Below, one piece after another: positions 44,953-54,140 of a stretch of 64,000 nucleotides of DNA (the stretch's first letter is position 1; the number at the start of each line of letters is the position of its first letter). The DNA lies in assembly GCF_025751555.1 (NCBI RefSeq), contig NZ_JAOWLB010000011.1, positions 1-64,000 on the forward strand, in the 5' to 3' direction. A program made the translations under genes and the position numbers. This DNA is from Ruegeria aquimaris. GTDB taxonomy: Bacteria; Pseudomonadota; Alphaproteobacteria; Rhodobacterales; Rhodobacteraceae. The notes under the pieces are model-generated. The model was given only the letters and a program-made list of their open reading frames with translations. It was not told where the DNA came from and did not search any database.

Positions 44953-45618
44953 ATGGTTGACCAGCAGGCGAAACTGAGCTGGACCGAGGACCGGGTGCCG
45001 GTGTCGGAGCAGTTCGACGACCCCTATTTCTCGCTTCAGAACGGGTTGGAGGAAACGCGGCATGTGTTTCTGGCAGGCAATGACCTGCCGACGCGGTTCG
45101 GCCCCGGTTTCCATATCGCCGAGCTGGGGTTCGGGACCGGCCTCAACATGCTGACCGTCTGGTCGGAATGGGAGCGCGCGGGGCGAACCGACCCGTTGCG
45201 CTTTACCAGTTTCGAGGCCTTTCCGATGGCGGTCGCGGATCAGGCCCGGGCGCTGGCGGTGTTTCCCGAACTCGCCCCCTGGGCCACGCGGTTTCTGGAC
45301 ACTTGGCGCGGGGGCAGCTGCGATCTGGGCACCCTGCGCCTGACGGTTATCGAAGGCGATGCGCGCCGGACGCTGCCCGGCTGGGACGGCGTTGCCGACG
45401 CCTGGTTTCTGGACGGGTTTTCCCCGGCGAAGAATCCGGAGCTCTGGGGGCAGGAATTGCTGACCCATGTCGCAAACCACACAGCGCCGGGGGGCACTGT
45501 TGCGACATACACGGCGGCAGGATTCGTTCGGCGCGGGCTGCAGGCGGCGGGTTTCACCGTGATCCGCAGCCCGGGATACGGGCGGAAACGTCACATGACA
45601 AAAGGTCTGAAGGCATGA
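44953..45618 (+). CDS. mnmD: tRNA 5-methylaminomethyl-2-thiouridine methyltransferase
   Basis: A 221-residue SAM-dependent methyltransferase. It begins with the MnmC1/MnmD motif KLSWTEDRVPVSEQFDDPYFS, then HIAELGFGTGLNML (SAM site), DAWFLDGFSPAKNPELWG (the DxF/W catalytic region) and the C-terminal GYGRKRHMTKG. It methylates nm5s2U34 to mnm5s2U34 in wobble uridine tRNAs. ATG 44953 is used because it starts the conserved domain. The FAD-dependent partner is divergently encoded. Confidence 0.92.
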   Translation: MVDQQAKLSWTEDRVPVSEQFDDPYFSLQNGLEETRHVFLAGNDLPTRFGPGFHIAELGFGTGLNMLTVWSEWERAGRTDPLRFTSFEAFPMAVADQARALAVFPELAPWATRFLDTWRGGSCDLGTLRLTVIEGDARRTLPGWDGVADAWFLDGFSPAKNPELWGQELLTHVANHTAPGGTVATYTAAGFVRRGLQAAGFTVIRSPGYGRKRHMTKGLKA

Positions 45619-46520
45619 CAGCGGCAACGATGCGGGTACAACAGAACAACATTCCCGCAGGCATCGCGCTGATGCTGGCGGCGACGGTGGTGTTTGCGCT
45701 GCAAGACGGGATCTCGCGCCATCTGGCGTCGAGCTACAACACCTACATGGTGGTGATGATCCGCTATTGGTTTTTTGCCGCCTTTGTCATCGCCCTGGCG
45801 GCGCGGTCGCGCGGCGGTCTGCGGGCGGCGGTGCGGACGCAGCAGCCCGGAATGCAGATCTTTCGCGGCCTGCTGCTGGCCGGTGAAATCTGTGTCGCCG
45901 TCTTTGGCTTTACCGTTCTGGGCCTGATCGAGAGCATGGCGGTCTTTATCTGCTATCCGCTGTTGGTGGCGGCCCTGTCCGGGCCGGTTCTGGGCGAGAA
46001 GGTCGGCTGGCGGCGGTGGAGCGCCATCGGCGTCGGGCTGGTTGGCGTGCTGATCATCCTTCAGCCGGGCATGGGGGTGTTCAACCCCTGGGCCATCGTG
46101 CCGCTGATCTCGGCCTTCATGTTCGCGCTTTACGGCCTGCTGACCCGCTATGTGGCGCGGCAGGACAGTACCGCGACCAGTTTCTTCTGGACCGGTACGG
46201 TTGGTGCCGTCGCCATGACGGCCGTCGGCCTGTGGTTCTGGGAGCCGATGAGTGCCGCCGATTGGCGCTGGATGGCGGTTCTTTGCGTCACCGGTGCGCT
46301 GGGTCACTGGTTGCTGATCAAGTGCTATGAGATGGCCGAGGCCAGCGCGGTGCAGCCCTTTGCCTATTTCCACCTGATGTGGACCTCGATCCTGGGGATC
46401 ACGATCTTTGGCGAGACCCTGCGCAGCGCCGTGATCATCGGCGCCACGCTGATCGTTGCCGCGGGCCTGTTCACCCTATGGCGCGAACGCGCGCAGCGTC
46501 GCGCCAGCAAGCTCGGCTGA
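45615..46520 (+). CDS. DMT (EamA) family transporter
   Basis: A 301-residue membrane protein with ten expected helices in two EamA repeats. It begins NIPAGIALMLAATVVFALQDGISRH and has VGWRRWSAIGVGLVGVLIILQPG in repeat 1 and FHLMWTSILGITIFGETLRSAVIIGATLIVAAGL in repeat 2. It overlaps mnmD (ATGA) and runs 45 bases into the 3' end of the convergent lytic transglycosylase gene. The exported metabolite is unknown. Confidence 0.9.
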   Translation: MTAATMRVQQNNIPAGIALMLAATVVFALQDGISRHLASSYNTYMVVMIRYWFFAAFVIALAARSRGGLRAAVRTQQPGMQIFRGLLLAGEICVAVFGFTVLGLIESMAVFICYPLLVAALSGPVLGEKVGWRRWSAIGVGLVGVLIILQPGMGVFNPWAIVPLISAFMFALYGLLTRYVARQDSTATSFFWTGTVGAVAMTAVGLWFWEPMSAADWRWMAVLCVTGALGHWLLIKCYEMAEASAVQPFAYFHLMWTSILGITIFGETLRSAVIIGATLIVAAGLFTLWRERAQRRASKLG

Positions 46521-48449
46521 GAACGGGATCGGCAGAGGCTCCTGCCCCAGCCGTGCCCGGTAGACCGGCAGGCTTTCGGTGACCCGCATGATGTAGTTGC
46601 GGGTTTCCTCAAACGGGATGTGCTCGATCCAGTCGACGATATCGGGGGTGCCGCTGCGCGGGTCGCCGAACCGCTCCATCCAGCTGATCGGGCGATTGGG
46701 GCCGGCGTTGTAACCCGCGGCCATCATCACCACGTTGCCGTCGAAGTCGCCCGCCAGCCCGGCCAGATAGTTCGCCCCCAGCTTGGCATTGTATTGCCAG
46801 TCCCGGATCAGGCTGTCGGTCGAGTGCCCGCCCAGAATGCCCAGACCATCGGCCACCAGCCGCGCGGTCGCGGGCATCACCTGCATCAGCCCGCGTGCGC
46901 CAGCGCCGCTGATCACCACCGGGTCAAATTCGCTTTCGCGGCGGGCGATGGACAGCACCATTTCCGGCGCCATGGGCAGTTTCAGGTCACCCACCGGATG
47001 CAGCGGGTAATAGGCCCCGGCCAGCACCACCCCCTCTTGCGCCTTGCGCTTGGCGATCATCAGCGCCAGATGCGGTTCGCCCATGTCCAGCGCCATATCG
47101 GCCAGTTGCGACGCCTGCTGCTGGTCCAGGCTTTCGGCCAGGTGGGTCAGGAAGCGTTCCGCCAGGTCCAGTTCCCCCGCGCGCAGCAACAGCAAACCGG
47201 CCTCCAGCACGCTGGACGTCATGAACGGCGCGTCGCGCCAGGGCGGGTTTTTCGGCGGTGTCTTGAGTGTCGGGTCAAACGGCCGCCCGATCCGTTCGGC
47301 GGCCAAGAGACCATAGAACGATGTCTGGTTCTCGGCCCCGAGGGCATAGGCGGCATGCGCCTTGTCCGCATCCCCAAGCGCCGCATAGGCGCGGCCCAGC
47401 CAATAGCCCGACCGCCCCTTGGAAATCGGTGAGTTCACCGCCGCATCGAATCGCTGGAAATGCGCCACGGCGGTAGCGGGATCGTTCAGCTTGGCCAGCG
47501 CGATATAGCCCGCGATCCATTCCAGCTCGGCATAGGTATAGCCCATCTCGGGGGTCATGAAATGCAGGGCCGCCACCTTGTAGGCCTGTTCATTTCGTTC
47601 CTGTCGCATCAAGAGCCGGGCAAGCCGGGCCCGCGCATTGCCCCATTTGTCGGGTTCGCCCAGCGCGGCGGCGCTGGTCGAACGTTCCAGCATCAGCTCG
47701 ATGGCGCTGTCGTCCAGCTCCTTGCGGTCGCGCCAGACAAACCGGTCATGGGCCAGCCCCGGCGCATCAGCAAGGCTCGCCGGGACGGCGGCGATCAACC
47801 CATCCACCCCCGGCTCCATATCCTTGAGCGCGATGCGGGCCGCCGCCAGTTTGCGGTGATCCTCGTCCACCAGCGACAGCATCTGCCGGGCGCTGATGGT
47901 GTAGCCTTCCCACAGCATCCGGTCCAGCCGCGCCTCGTGATGCGGTTGCAGCAGCTTGCCGAAATTCTCGACGAAATCCTTTTGCAGCCCGGCCCCCATC
48001 GGCAGGGTGCGCCAGGCCTTGACCAGTTCCGCCTCGGCATCGCCGCGTTGCCCCTTGGCGATCAGTGCTGTGGCATAGTTCAACACGCCTTCGGCACTCT
48101 GCGGCGGCAGACCGGCGTAGAATTTCAGCACGCGGTCGGGGTCGGCATTGGTGAATTGCGGCTCGGACTGTCTGCGCAGATAATCCATGCCGGGCCAGTC
48201 CGCGCGCCTTTCGGCAAACACCAGCGCGTCGCCGTCGGTACCATAGCTGCGGCGCAGCCAATGCCAGACGATCAGGTCCCGTGACACCGAGCCACGCTCG
48301 CCCGCGATCTCCAGCGCCTCGGTCCAGTTTTCGTCACGCATCTCGCGCAGCGCCGCGCGCAGATTCGCCGCCGCATCCGCCCAAACCGGGGCCACAAACG
48401 CGAAACACCAGAAAATCATGGCCGCCAAGGCGGTCGGAAGACGGGTCAT
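46476..48449 (-). CDS. Lytic murein transglycosylase (Slt-like)
   Basis: A 657-residue exported murein hydrolase. A signal segment (LPTALAAMIFWCFAFVAPVWA) is followed by a long alpha-superhelical U-domain of TPR-like repeats, then the SLT domain with the catalytic Glu in LSIARRESEFDP, GARGLMQVMPATA and MAAGYNAGPNRPISWM. It cleaves glycan strands with 1,6-anhydro formation. ATG 48449 is chosen because AGGAA lies nine bases upstream. Its last 15 codons overlap the DMT transporter gene on the other strand. Confidence 0.93.
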   Translation of the reverse strand: MTRLPTALAAMIFWCFAFVAPVWADAAANLRAALREMRDENWTEALEIAGERGSVSRDLIVWHWLRRSYGTDGDALVFAERRADWPGMDYLRRQSEPQFTNADPDRVLKFYAGLPPQSAEGVLNYATALIAKGQRGDAEAELVKAWRTLPMGAGLQKDFVENFGKLLQPHHEARLDRMLWEGYTISARQMLSLVDEDHRKLAAARIALKDMEPGVDGLIAAVPASLADAPGLAHDRFVWRDRKELDDSAIELMLERSTSAAALGEPDKWGNARARLARLLMRQERNEQAYKVAALHFMTPEMGYTYAELEWIAGYIALAKLNDPATAVAHFQRFDAAVNSPISKGRSGYWLGRAYAALGDADKAHAAYALGAENQTSFYGLLAAERIGRPFDPTLKTPPKNPPWRDAPFMTSSVLEAGLLLLRAGELDLAERFLTHLAESLDQQQASQLADMALDMGEPHLALMIAKRKAQEGVVLAGAYYPLHPVGDLKLPMAPEMVLSIARRESEFDPVVISGAGARGLMQVMPATARLVADGLGILGGHSTDSLIRDWQYNAKLGANYLAGLAGDFDGNVVMMAAGYNAGPNRPISWMERFGDPRSGTPDIVDWIEHIPFEETRNYIMRVTESLPVYRARLGQEPLPIPFSAELAGATLRAFAP

Positions 48450-48587
48450 CCCTTGCATTTCCTGTCGAACCAAGGCTAGAGCCTTTCACGTTAAACCTTG
48501 CGCGGACGGGATCAAATCACATTCCCGCCCGTGTGAGGAACCGGCGGGCAATTGCCCGTTCGCCATGCAATCTAGGGAGCATTTTCC

Positions 48588-49460
48588 ATGTTCAAAGGCT
48601 CGATGCCTGCACTCGTCACCCCGTTCCGCAACGGCGAGCTGGACCTGGACACGCTCAAACGTCTGGTCGAGTGGCAGATCGGCGAAGGATCGACCGGTCT
48701 GGTGCCTGTCGGAACCACCGGCGAAAGCCCGACGCTGACGCATGAGGAACACGAAACCGTCGTGGCCGAAGTGGTCAAGGCCGCCGCCGGTCGCGTGCCG
48801 GTGATCGCGGGCGCGGGGTCGAACAACACGGTCGAGGCGATCCGCTTTGTCCAGTTCGCGGAAAAGGTCGGCGCCGACGCGGCGCTGGTGGTGACGCCCT
48901 ATTACAACAAGCCCACCGCACGCGGGCTGATCGCGCATTTCACCGCGCTGCACGATTGCGCCGATATCCCGATCGTCATCTACAATATCCCCGGTCGCTC
49001 GGTGATCGACATGAAACCCGCGACGATGGGGGCGCTGGCGAAACTGCCGCGTATTATCGGCGTCAAGGATGCCACTGGCGATCTGGCCCGGGTCAGCCAG
49101 CAGCGTGCCGCTTGTGGACCGGACTTCGTGCAGCTCTCGGGCGAGGATGCCACCGCACTGGGCTTCAACGCGCATGGCGGGGTGGGGTGTATCTCGGTCA
49201 CCGCCAACGTCGCGCCGCGGCTTTGTGCCGAGTTCCAGCAGGCCACCCTTGCTGGTGACTATGCCAAGGCGCTCGCCTATCAGGACCGGCTGATGCCGCT
49301 GCACGAGGCGATCTTTATCGAGCCGGGTCTGGTCGGCGCCAAATATGCCCTGTCGAAACTGGGCCTGTGCAGCGAAGAGGTCCGCTCGCCCCTGACCGGT
49401 CTGGAAGACAGCACCAAGGCGGCGATCGACGCCGCGATGAAGCACGCCGGGCTGCTGTAA
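48588..49460 (+). CDS. dapA: 4-hydroxy-tetrahydrodipicolinate synthase
   Basis: A 290-residue class I aldolase. Schiff-base Lys160 is in [24 protein letters not shown] and [12 protein letters not shown] are the conserved active-site segments. It condenses pyruvate with aspartate semialdehyde, the first step of the lysine and diaminopimelate branch. It is divergent from the lytic transglycosylase gene across 138 bases. Confidence 0.96.
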   Translation: MFKGSMPALVTPFRNGELDLDTLKRLVEWQIGEGSTGLVPVGTTGESPTLTHEEHETVVAEVVKAAAGRVPVIAGAGSNNTVEAIRFVQFAEKVGADAALVVTPYYNKPTARGLIAHFTALHDCADIPIVIYNIPGRSVIDMKPATMGALAKLPRIIGVKDATGDLARVSQQRAACGPDFVQLSGEDATALGFNAHGGVGCISVTANVAPRLCAEFQQATLAGDYAKALAYQDRLMPLHEAIFIEPGLVGAKYALSKLGLCSEEVRSPLTGLEDSTKAAIDAAMKHAGLL

Positions 49461-49475
49461 CAGCCGGACAAAGAA

Positions 49476-49500
49476 CCGGCGCCCTATCCCTGGGCGCCGG
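49476..49500 (+). terminator. dapA terminator hairpin
   Basis: CCGGCGCCC (49476-49484) pairs perfectly with GGGCGCCGG (49492-49500) over a seven-base loop, 15 bases after the dapA stop, followed by T-rich ACTGGTGCTTCTTTCTGG. The T-tract is interrupted, so moderate confidence. Confidence 0.6.
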
Positions 49501-49520
49501 ACTGGTGCTTCTTTCTGGTC

Positions 49521-49549
49521 AAAAATACTCAAATCGCGGCGTTGCCGCG
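49521..49549 (-). terminator. soeC terminator hairpin
   Basis: On the minus strand CGCGGC pairs with GCCGCG around AAC (49535-49549 on the plus strand), directly after the soeC stop, and is followed by ATTTGAGTATTTTT. The tail ATTTGAGTATTTTTG recurs behind hairpins in related bacteria. Confidence 0.6.
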
Positions 49550-49553
49550 CAGG

Positions 49554-50441
49554 CTAACGTTTGCCGTAGTAGAGACCGACCACATGTTCCGCCTGGGCAA
49601 AGAACAGCCAGCGCGACGTGGCGATGCCGATCAGATGCGCGATCACGGCAATCAGGGCGAGCAGATGTTTGACGACTACGTCATGCACCGGCACCAGCAA
49701 CAATAGCAGCGGCAGGACAAAGCCTAGGCCCAAGGCCAGCATTCGCAGCTTAGCCGCGTGTTTTCGGCCGACGACATGCACGAATTCCCGCAGCAGATAG
49801 TTGCTGCCTGTATGCGGCGGCTCAAAGGCGCGCACCTTGCCGCGCGATCCTAGCCCGGTCGCGGTTCCGATATCGGTGCCAGAGTCCGCCAGCGCGGTGT
49901 CGCCCTGTTTCCAGTAAGCCAGTTGCACCGTACCCGCGATCAGCAGCAGAACGATTGCGGCGGTGTTCTGGCCGGCCAGCAGCGCGCCGCCGGCAAGGCT
50001 GAAGGACAGAAACATCGCCGGTGTAAGGTTCATGTTCCAGCGCGGAATGGTCTTGAGCTGGGCATAGATCATCGACGTGGTGAACACGGTGATCAGCGAC
50101 AGTGCAGCACCGACCCAGCCCAGCACAGCCCAGCGCTGGTCCAGGAAGATGACGCCGATGGCATAGATCCCCATGAGGATCAGCGCGGCCACCGCAGAGC
50201 AGCCCTCGCGGCTGAGCCAGCTTGTGCGCCACTGGCTGAACGCCTTCCAGGCGCGTTCCGGGTGACCGAGGTGGAATGTCGAAGCCAGAAGCCCGCCGAC
50301 GGCCAGACCGAAGGCAATGGCGAAGAAGACGAAGGCCACCCAACCGGAAACATCCGGCAGGCCAAGACCGAGAAAGGCCAGAAGGCCAAAGCCGAGGCCC
50401 GACAAGGTGGTGAAGATGATGACGGAAGGAGCGGGATGCAT
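49554..50441 (-). CDS. soeC: Sulfite dehydrogenase membrane subunit SoeC (DmsC-like)
   Basis: A 295-residue integral membrane subunit of the DmsC/NrfD-related anchor family, with eight or so helices (for example VIIFTTLSGLGFGLLAFLGLGL and LGLGFVLPLLLLLVPVHDVVVKHLLALIAVIAHL). It should carry electrons from SoeB to the quinone pool and hold the complex on the inner membrane. It shares a TGATG overlap with soeB. The DMSO-reductase label used for this family is less likely here given the neighbouring xsc and pta genes. Confidence 0.85.
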   Translation of the reverse strand: MHPAPSVIIFTTLSGLGFGLLAFLGLGLPDVSGWVAFVFFAIAFGLAVGGLLASTFHLGHPERAWKAFSQWRTSWLSREGCSAVAALILMGIYAIGVIFLDQRWAVLGWVGAALSLITVFTTSMIYAQLKTIPRWNMNLTPAMFLSFSLAGGALLAGQNTAAIVLLLIAGTVQLAYWKQGDTALADSGTDIGTATGLGSRGKVRAFEPPHTGSNYLLREFVHVVGRKHAAKLRMLALGLGFVLPLLLLLVPVHDVVVKHLLALIAVIAHLIGIATSRWLFFAQAEHVVGLYYGKR

Positions 50442-51190
50442 CAGAGTTTCTCCAGGGCCTTGTCGAGCCAGGCGATGAACCCTTTGGGTTCATCGGCCAC
50501 CGGCGCCAGCAGCGGCGCCAGGATATCGATCTGATCCTCGATCCGGTCCTTGGGCCGGGGCGGCAGGTACTTGTTCACGGGCTTGGTGCCCATCTCGGGC
50601 ATCAGGTCCATGCCGCCGCGCTCGGCCACCAGTTGCGACACCGCGCTGTCCGGATCACCCAGATCGCCGAAATGGCGCGCACCGGCCGGGCAGGTGCGCA
50701 CGCAGGACGGCACGCGGTCCACCTCGGGCAGGTTGTCGTTATAGATGCGGTCGACGCAGAGGGTGCATTTCTTCATCACGCCTTCGGCCAGATCCAGTTC
50801 GCGCGCGCCATAGGGGCAAGCCCAGGCGCAGAGGCCGCAGCCGATGCAGTCGCTTTCGTTGACCAGAACGATCCCGTCTTCCGAGCGCTTGTAGCTGGCG
50901 CCGGTCGGGCAGACGGTGACACAGGGCGCGTCCTCGCAATGCAGGCAGGATTTCGGGAAATGGATCAGCTGGGCGTGGCCCTCGGGCGGCTGCACCTCGT
51001 AGGAATGCACCCGGTTCAGGAAGGTGCCCGACGGATCGGCGCCATAGGGATTCTGATCGCTGAGCGGCGCGCCGTAATTCTCGGTGTTCCAGCCTTTGCA
51101 GGAGATCACGCAGGCATGGCAGCCGACACAGGTATCGAGGTCGATGACCAGGCCCATCTTGCGGTCGGTGGATTGGGGGAGTTGGGTCAT
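50441..51190 (-). CDS. soeB: Sulfite dehydrogenase iron-sulfur subunit SoeB (DmsB-like)
   Basis: A 249-residue ferredoxin-like electron-transfer subunit. Four Cys clusters are visible: CVGCHACVISCKGWN, CLHCEDAPCVTVCPTGA, CIGCGLCAWACPYGARE and CTLCVDRIY...CVRTCPAGARHF. This gives four [4Fe-4S] sites, as in DmsB/PsrB. No signal sequence, so it faces the cytoplasm. It passes electrons from the molybdenum subunit to SoeC. It overlaps soeA and soeC by four and one bases. Confidence 0.92.
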   Translation of the reverse strand: MTQLPQSTDRKMGLVIDLDTCVGCHACVISCKGWNTENYGAPLSDQNPYGADPSGTFLNRVHSYEVQPPEGHAQLIHFPKSCLHCEDAPCVTVCPTGASYKRSEDGIVLVNESDCIGCGLCAWACPYGARELDLAEGVMKKCTLCVDRIYNDNLPEVDRVPSCVRTCPAGARHFGDLGDPDSAVSQLVAERGGMDLMPEMGTKPVNKYLPPRPKDRIEDQIDILAPLLAPVADEPKGFIAWLDKALEKL

Positions 51191-54012
51191 TCACCTACCT
51201 TCCAAGCCAGGGTTTTCGGGCCGGTTCCGACCGGCGACTTGATCGGGTCGAAGGCCGGTTGGCTCTCGGTCATTTCCTCGGGGCCCGCCACCTTTTCGAT
51301 TTTCACCTTGAGGTCGAACCACGCCGCCTGGCCGGTCACCGGGTCGGAGTTGGCCCAGCGCAGCCCGTCACCCTTGGGTGGCAGCAATTCGTGGATCAGG
51401 TGGTTGAGCAGGAAGCCCTTGGTGGCCTCGGGCGCATCCGGTTCCAGCGCCCAGGCGCCCTTGCGCTTGCCGATCGCGTTCCAGGTCCAGACGGTGTTGT
51501 CGTTGAGCGCGGCCATCTCCATCACCGGCACCACGATCTGACCATGGGGAGAGGTGACCCGCGCCCAGTCGCCATCTTCAAGCCCCTGTTCGCGCATTAT
51601 TTTTGTCGGAACATAAAGCGGGTTGCGCCCGTGCAGCTGCCGCAACCAGGCGTTCTGGGTGCCCCAGCTGTGATACATCGCCATGGGGCGCTGGGTCAGG
51701 GCGTTGACGGTGAAGCCTTCGTTGCCGTGCTGATCGGTCTCGTACCAGATTGGCAACGGGTCCAGCCGCTGGCTGATCCGGGCGCGCAGGTGATCCGGTG
51801 GCTGGCGCTCGCCATGGCCTTCGGCGGCCAGCTGGAACCGGCGCATGGGTTCGGAATAGAGCTGGAACAGGTAGGGTTGCGGGCTGTCATAGAGACCCAT
51901 GCCGACGGCCCAGTCCTGATAGGCCGTGTTCCAGGGTTTGTAGTATCGCGCCGCGTCCGGCACATGTTCGACAAAGAAACCGCCGTTCGCGATATAGCGG
52001 TCGAGCTGATCGGGATTGACCTCACCCCGCCCGGCCTTGTCGCCTGCCGCGCCCCGGAAACCGGCCAGCGGGCCGATGCCCGGTTTGCGCTGGTGGTTGA
52101 CGATGTAATCGGCGTAATCGGTGTATTTCGCCGCGCCGTTCTCATCGGTGAAACCGGGCAGTTTCAGCTTGTTGGCCAGTTGCACCAGCACCGTCTGGAA
52201 GCCGCGCACATCGCGGTCGGGCTCGATCACCGGCCAGCGGATCGCATCCGCCGCGCCGTCCGCCTCGCAGATGGGACGGTCGAGCAGCGAGATGCAGTCG
52301 TGCCGTTCCAGATAGGTGGTGTCGGGCAGGATCAGGTCGGCATAGGCGACCATTTCACTGCTATAGGCATCCGAGTAGATGATCCGCGGAATGACGTATT
52401 CGCCGCTCTCGTCCTTGTCCGTCAGCATGTCGATCACGCCGCGCGTGTTCATGGTCGAGTTCCACGACATGTTCGCCATGTACATGAACAGCGTGTCGAT
52501 CTTGTAGGGATCGCCGGCATGGGCGTTCGAGATCACCATATGCATAAGCCCATGAGAAGACATGGGATTTTCCCAGGTGAACGCTTTGTCGATGCGCGCC
52601 GGGCTGCCGTCGGGTTTGAGCGCCAGATCCTCGGGCCCGCGCACGAAACCCAGGTGCGGACCATCAAGCGGGGCGCCGGGCGTTGCCTTGCAATGGGGTT
52701 TGGGGTGCGCCTCGACCGGCTTGGGATAGGGCGGTTTGAAGCGGAAGCCGCCGGGGACCTCGACCGTACCCAAAAGGATCTGCAACAGGTGCAGGGCGCG
52801 GCAGGTCTGGAACCCGTTGGCGTGGGCCGAGATACCGCGCATGGAGTGGAAGGAGACCGGGCGGCCCTTCATCACCTTGTGGGTCTCGCCCCGGAAATCC
52901 GTCCATTCCTGTTCGATTTCGAACGCTTCGTCAAAGGCGACGCGGGCGATCTCGGCGGCCAGCGCGCGGATGCGCGCGGCCGGGATGCCGCAGCGGTCGG
53001 CCACCGCCTCGGGTGTGTACTCCTCGGACAGGTAGCGATTGACCGTTTTGTGCATCACCGTGTGGCAGGTTTGACCGTTTTGTACATGCGTCCCGGTCAG
53101 GTCCGGGCGCACGCCGGGACGGTCGAAGGGGGCCGGTTCGCCGGTCGCACGGTCGATCACCTGCACCTTGCCGTCCGCATCACGCAGCAGGAGGCCGTGG
53201 TCGTCGGCACCGGGGTTCTCGATCACCAGACAGGGCGCGTTGGTGTAGCGGGCGAGATAGTCGAGGTCGATCTTGCCCGCCTTCATCAGCACGTGGATCA
53301 GCGACAGGATCAGCAGACCGTCGGTGCCGGGCGTTATCCCGTACCAGTCGTCGGCCACCGCGTTGTAGCCCGAGCGGATCGGGTTGACGCCGACCACCCG
53401 CGCGCCGCGCGCCTTGATCCTGCCGATCCCCATCTTGATCGGGTTGCTGTCATGATCCTCGGCCACGCCGAAGAGAATGAACAGCTTGGTATGATCCCAG
53501 TCGGGCTGGCCGAATTCCCAGAAGGCGCCGCCCATCGTATAGATGCCCGCCGCCGCCATGTTGACAGAGCAGAAGCCGCCATGTGCGGCATAGTTCGGGG
53601 TGCCGAAATTCTGCGCCCAGAAACTGGTGAAGCTTTGTGACTGGTCGCGCCCTGTGAAGAAGGCCAGTTTCGACGGATCGTTCTCGCGGATCGGTTTCAG
53701 CCAGCCGGTGGCGATCTCCAGCGCCTCGTCCCAGGTGATCTCCTGGAACTCGCCCGAGCCGCGCGGCCCCACCCGTTTGAGCGGCGCGCGCAGGCGCGAG
53801 GGGGCATTGACCTGCATGATCCCGGCGGAGCCCTTGGCACAGAGCACGCCCTTGTTCACCGGATGGTCGCGGTTGCCCTCGATATAGGCGACCTTACCAT
53901 TTTTCATGTGCACGTTGATGCCGCAGCGGCAGGCGCACATGTAGCACGTGGTTTTTCGCACCTCGTCGGAAACCTTGGGCGAGGTGTCGAGCTTTGGTTG
54001 CTGGTGGATCAT
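51187..54012 (-). CDS. soeA: Sulfite dehydrogenase molybdopterin subunit SoeA
   Basis: A 941-residue molybdopterin oxidoreductase. The N-terminal [4Fe-4S] motif is TTCYMCACRCG...GVLCAKGS; the pterin-binding domains follow (FFTGRDQSQSFTSFWAQN, KLFILFGVAEDHDSNP, NPIRSGYNAVADDW) and the C-terminal molybdopterin dinucleotide domain runs to the end. There is no twin-arginine signal, so unlike DmsA it stays in the cytoplasm, matching SoeA, which oxidises sulfite to sulfate on that side. The downstream genes encode its electron chain, and the upstream pta and xsc generate its sulfite. A DMSO reductase or thiosulfate role is less likely. Confidence 0.85.
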   Translation of the reverse strand: MIHQQPKLDTSPKVSDEVRKTTCYMCACRCGINVHMKNGKVAYIEGNRDHPVNKGVLCAKGSAGIMQVNAPSRLRAPLKRVGPRGSGEFQEITWDEALEIATGWLKPIRENDPSKLAFFTGRDQSQSFTSFWAQNFGTPNYAAHGGFCSVNMAAAGIYTMGGAFWEFGQPDWDHTKLFILFGVAEDHDSNPIKMGIGRIKARGARVVGVNPIRSGYNAVADDWYGITPGTDGLLILSLIHVLMKAGKIDLDYLARYTNAPCLVIENPGADDHGLLLRDADGKVQVIDRATGEPAPFDRPGVRPDLTGTHVQNGQTCHTVMHKTVNRYLSEEYTPEAVADRCGIPAARIRALAAEIARVAFDEAFEIEQEWTDFRGETHKVMKGRPVSFHSMRGISAHANGFQTCRALHLLQILLGTVEVPGGFRFKPPYPKPVEAHPKPHCKATPGAPLDGPHLGFVRGPEDLALKPDGSPARIDKAFTWENPMSSHGLMHMVISNAHAGDPYKIDTLFMYMANMSWNSTMNTRGVIDMLTDKDESGEYVIPRIIYSDAYSSEMVAYADLILPDTTYLERHDCISLLDRPICEADGAADAIRWPVIEPDRDVRGFQTVLVQLANKLKLPGFTDENGAAKYTDYADYIVNHQRKPGIGPLAGFRGAAGDKAGRGEVNPDQLDRYIANGGFFVEHVPDAARYYKPWNTAYQDWAVGMGLYDSPQPYLFQLYSEPMRRFQLAAEGHGERQPPDHLRARISQRLDPLPIWYETDQHGNEGFTVNALTQRPMAMYHSWGTQNAWLRQLHGRNPLYVPTKIMREQGLEDGDWARVTSPHGQIVVPVMEMAALNDNTVWTWNAIGKRKGAWALEPDAPEATKGFLLNHLIHELLPPKGDGLRWANSDPVTGQAAWFDLKVKIEKVAGPEEMTESQPAFDPIKSPVGTGPKTLAWKVGE

Positions 54013-54140
54013 TCGGGTTTCCCTGTTCTGTCGTCCCTCACGCTAGGGCAGATCACCCTTTCCGGCGACAATTTTCTTGCAAATTCAAACTTCCCGAAAC
54101 CCTTTTCCGCAAAACCGCAATTCTGGGTGGTATTGTTCTT

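Noticed and set aside
51259-53640. 793-residue open frame on the plus strand inside soeA
   Set aside because: It is the antisense shadow of a well-supported molybdoenzyme gene in GC-rich DNA; the translation is low in typical domain features and shows no known motif.
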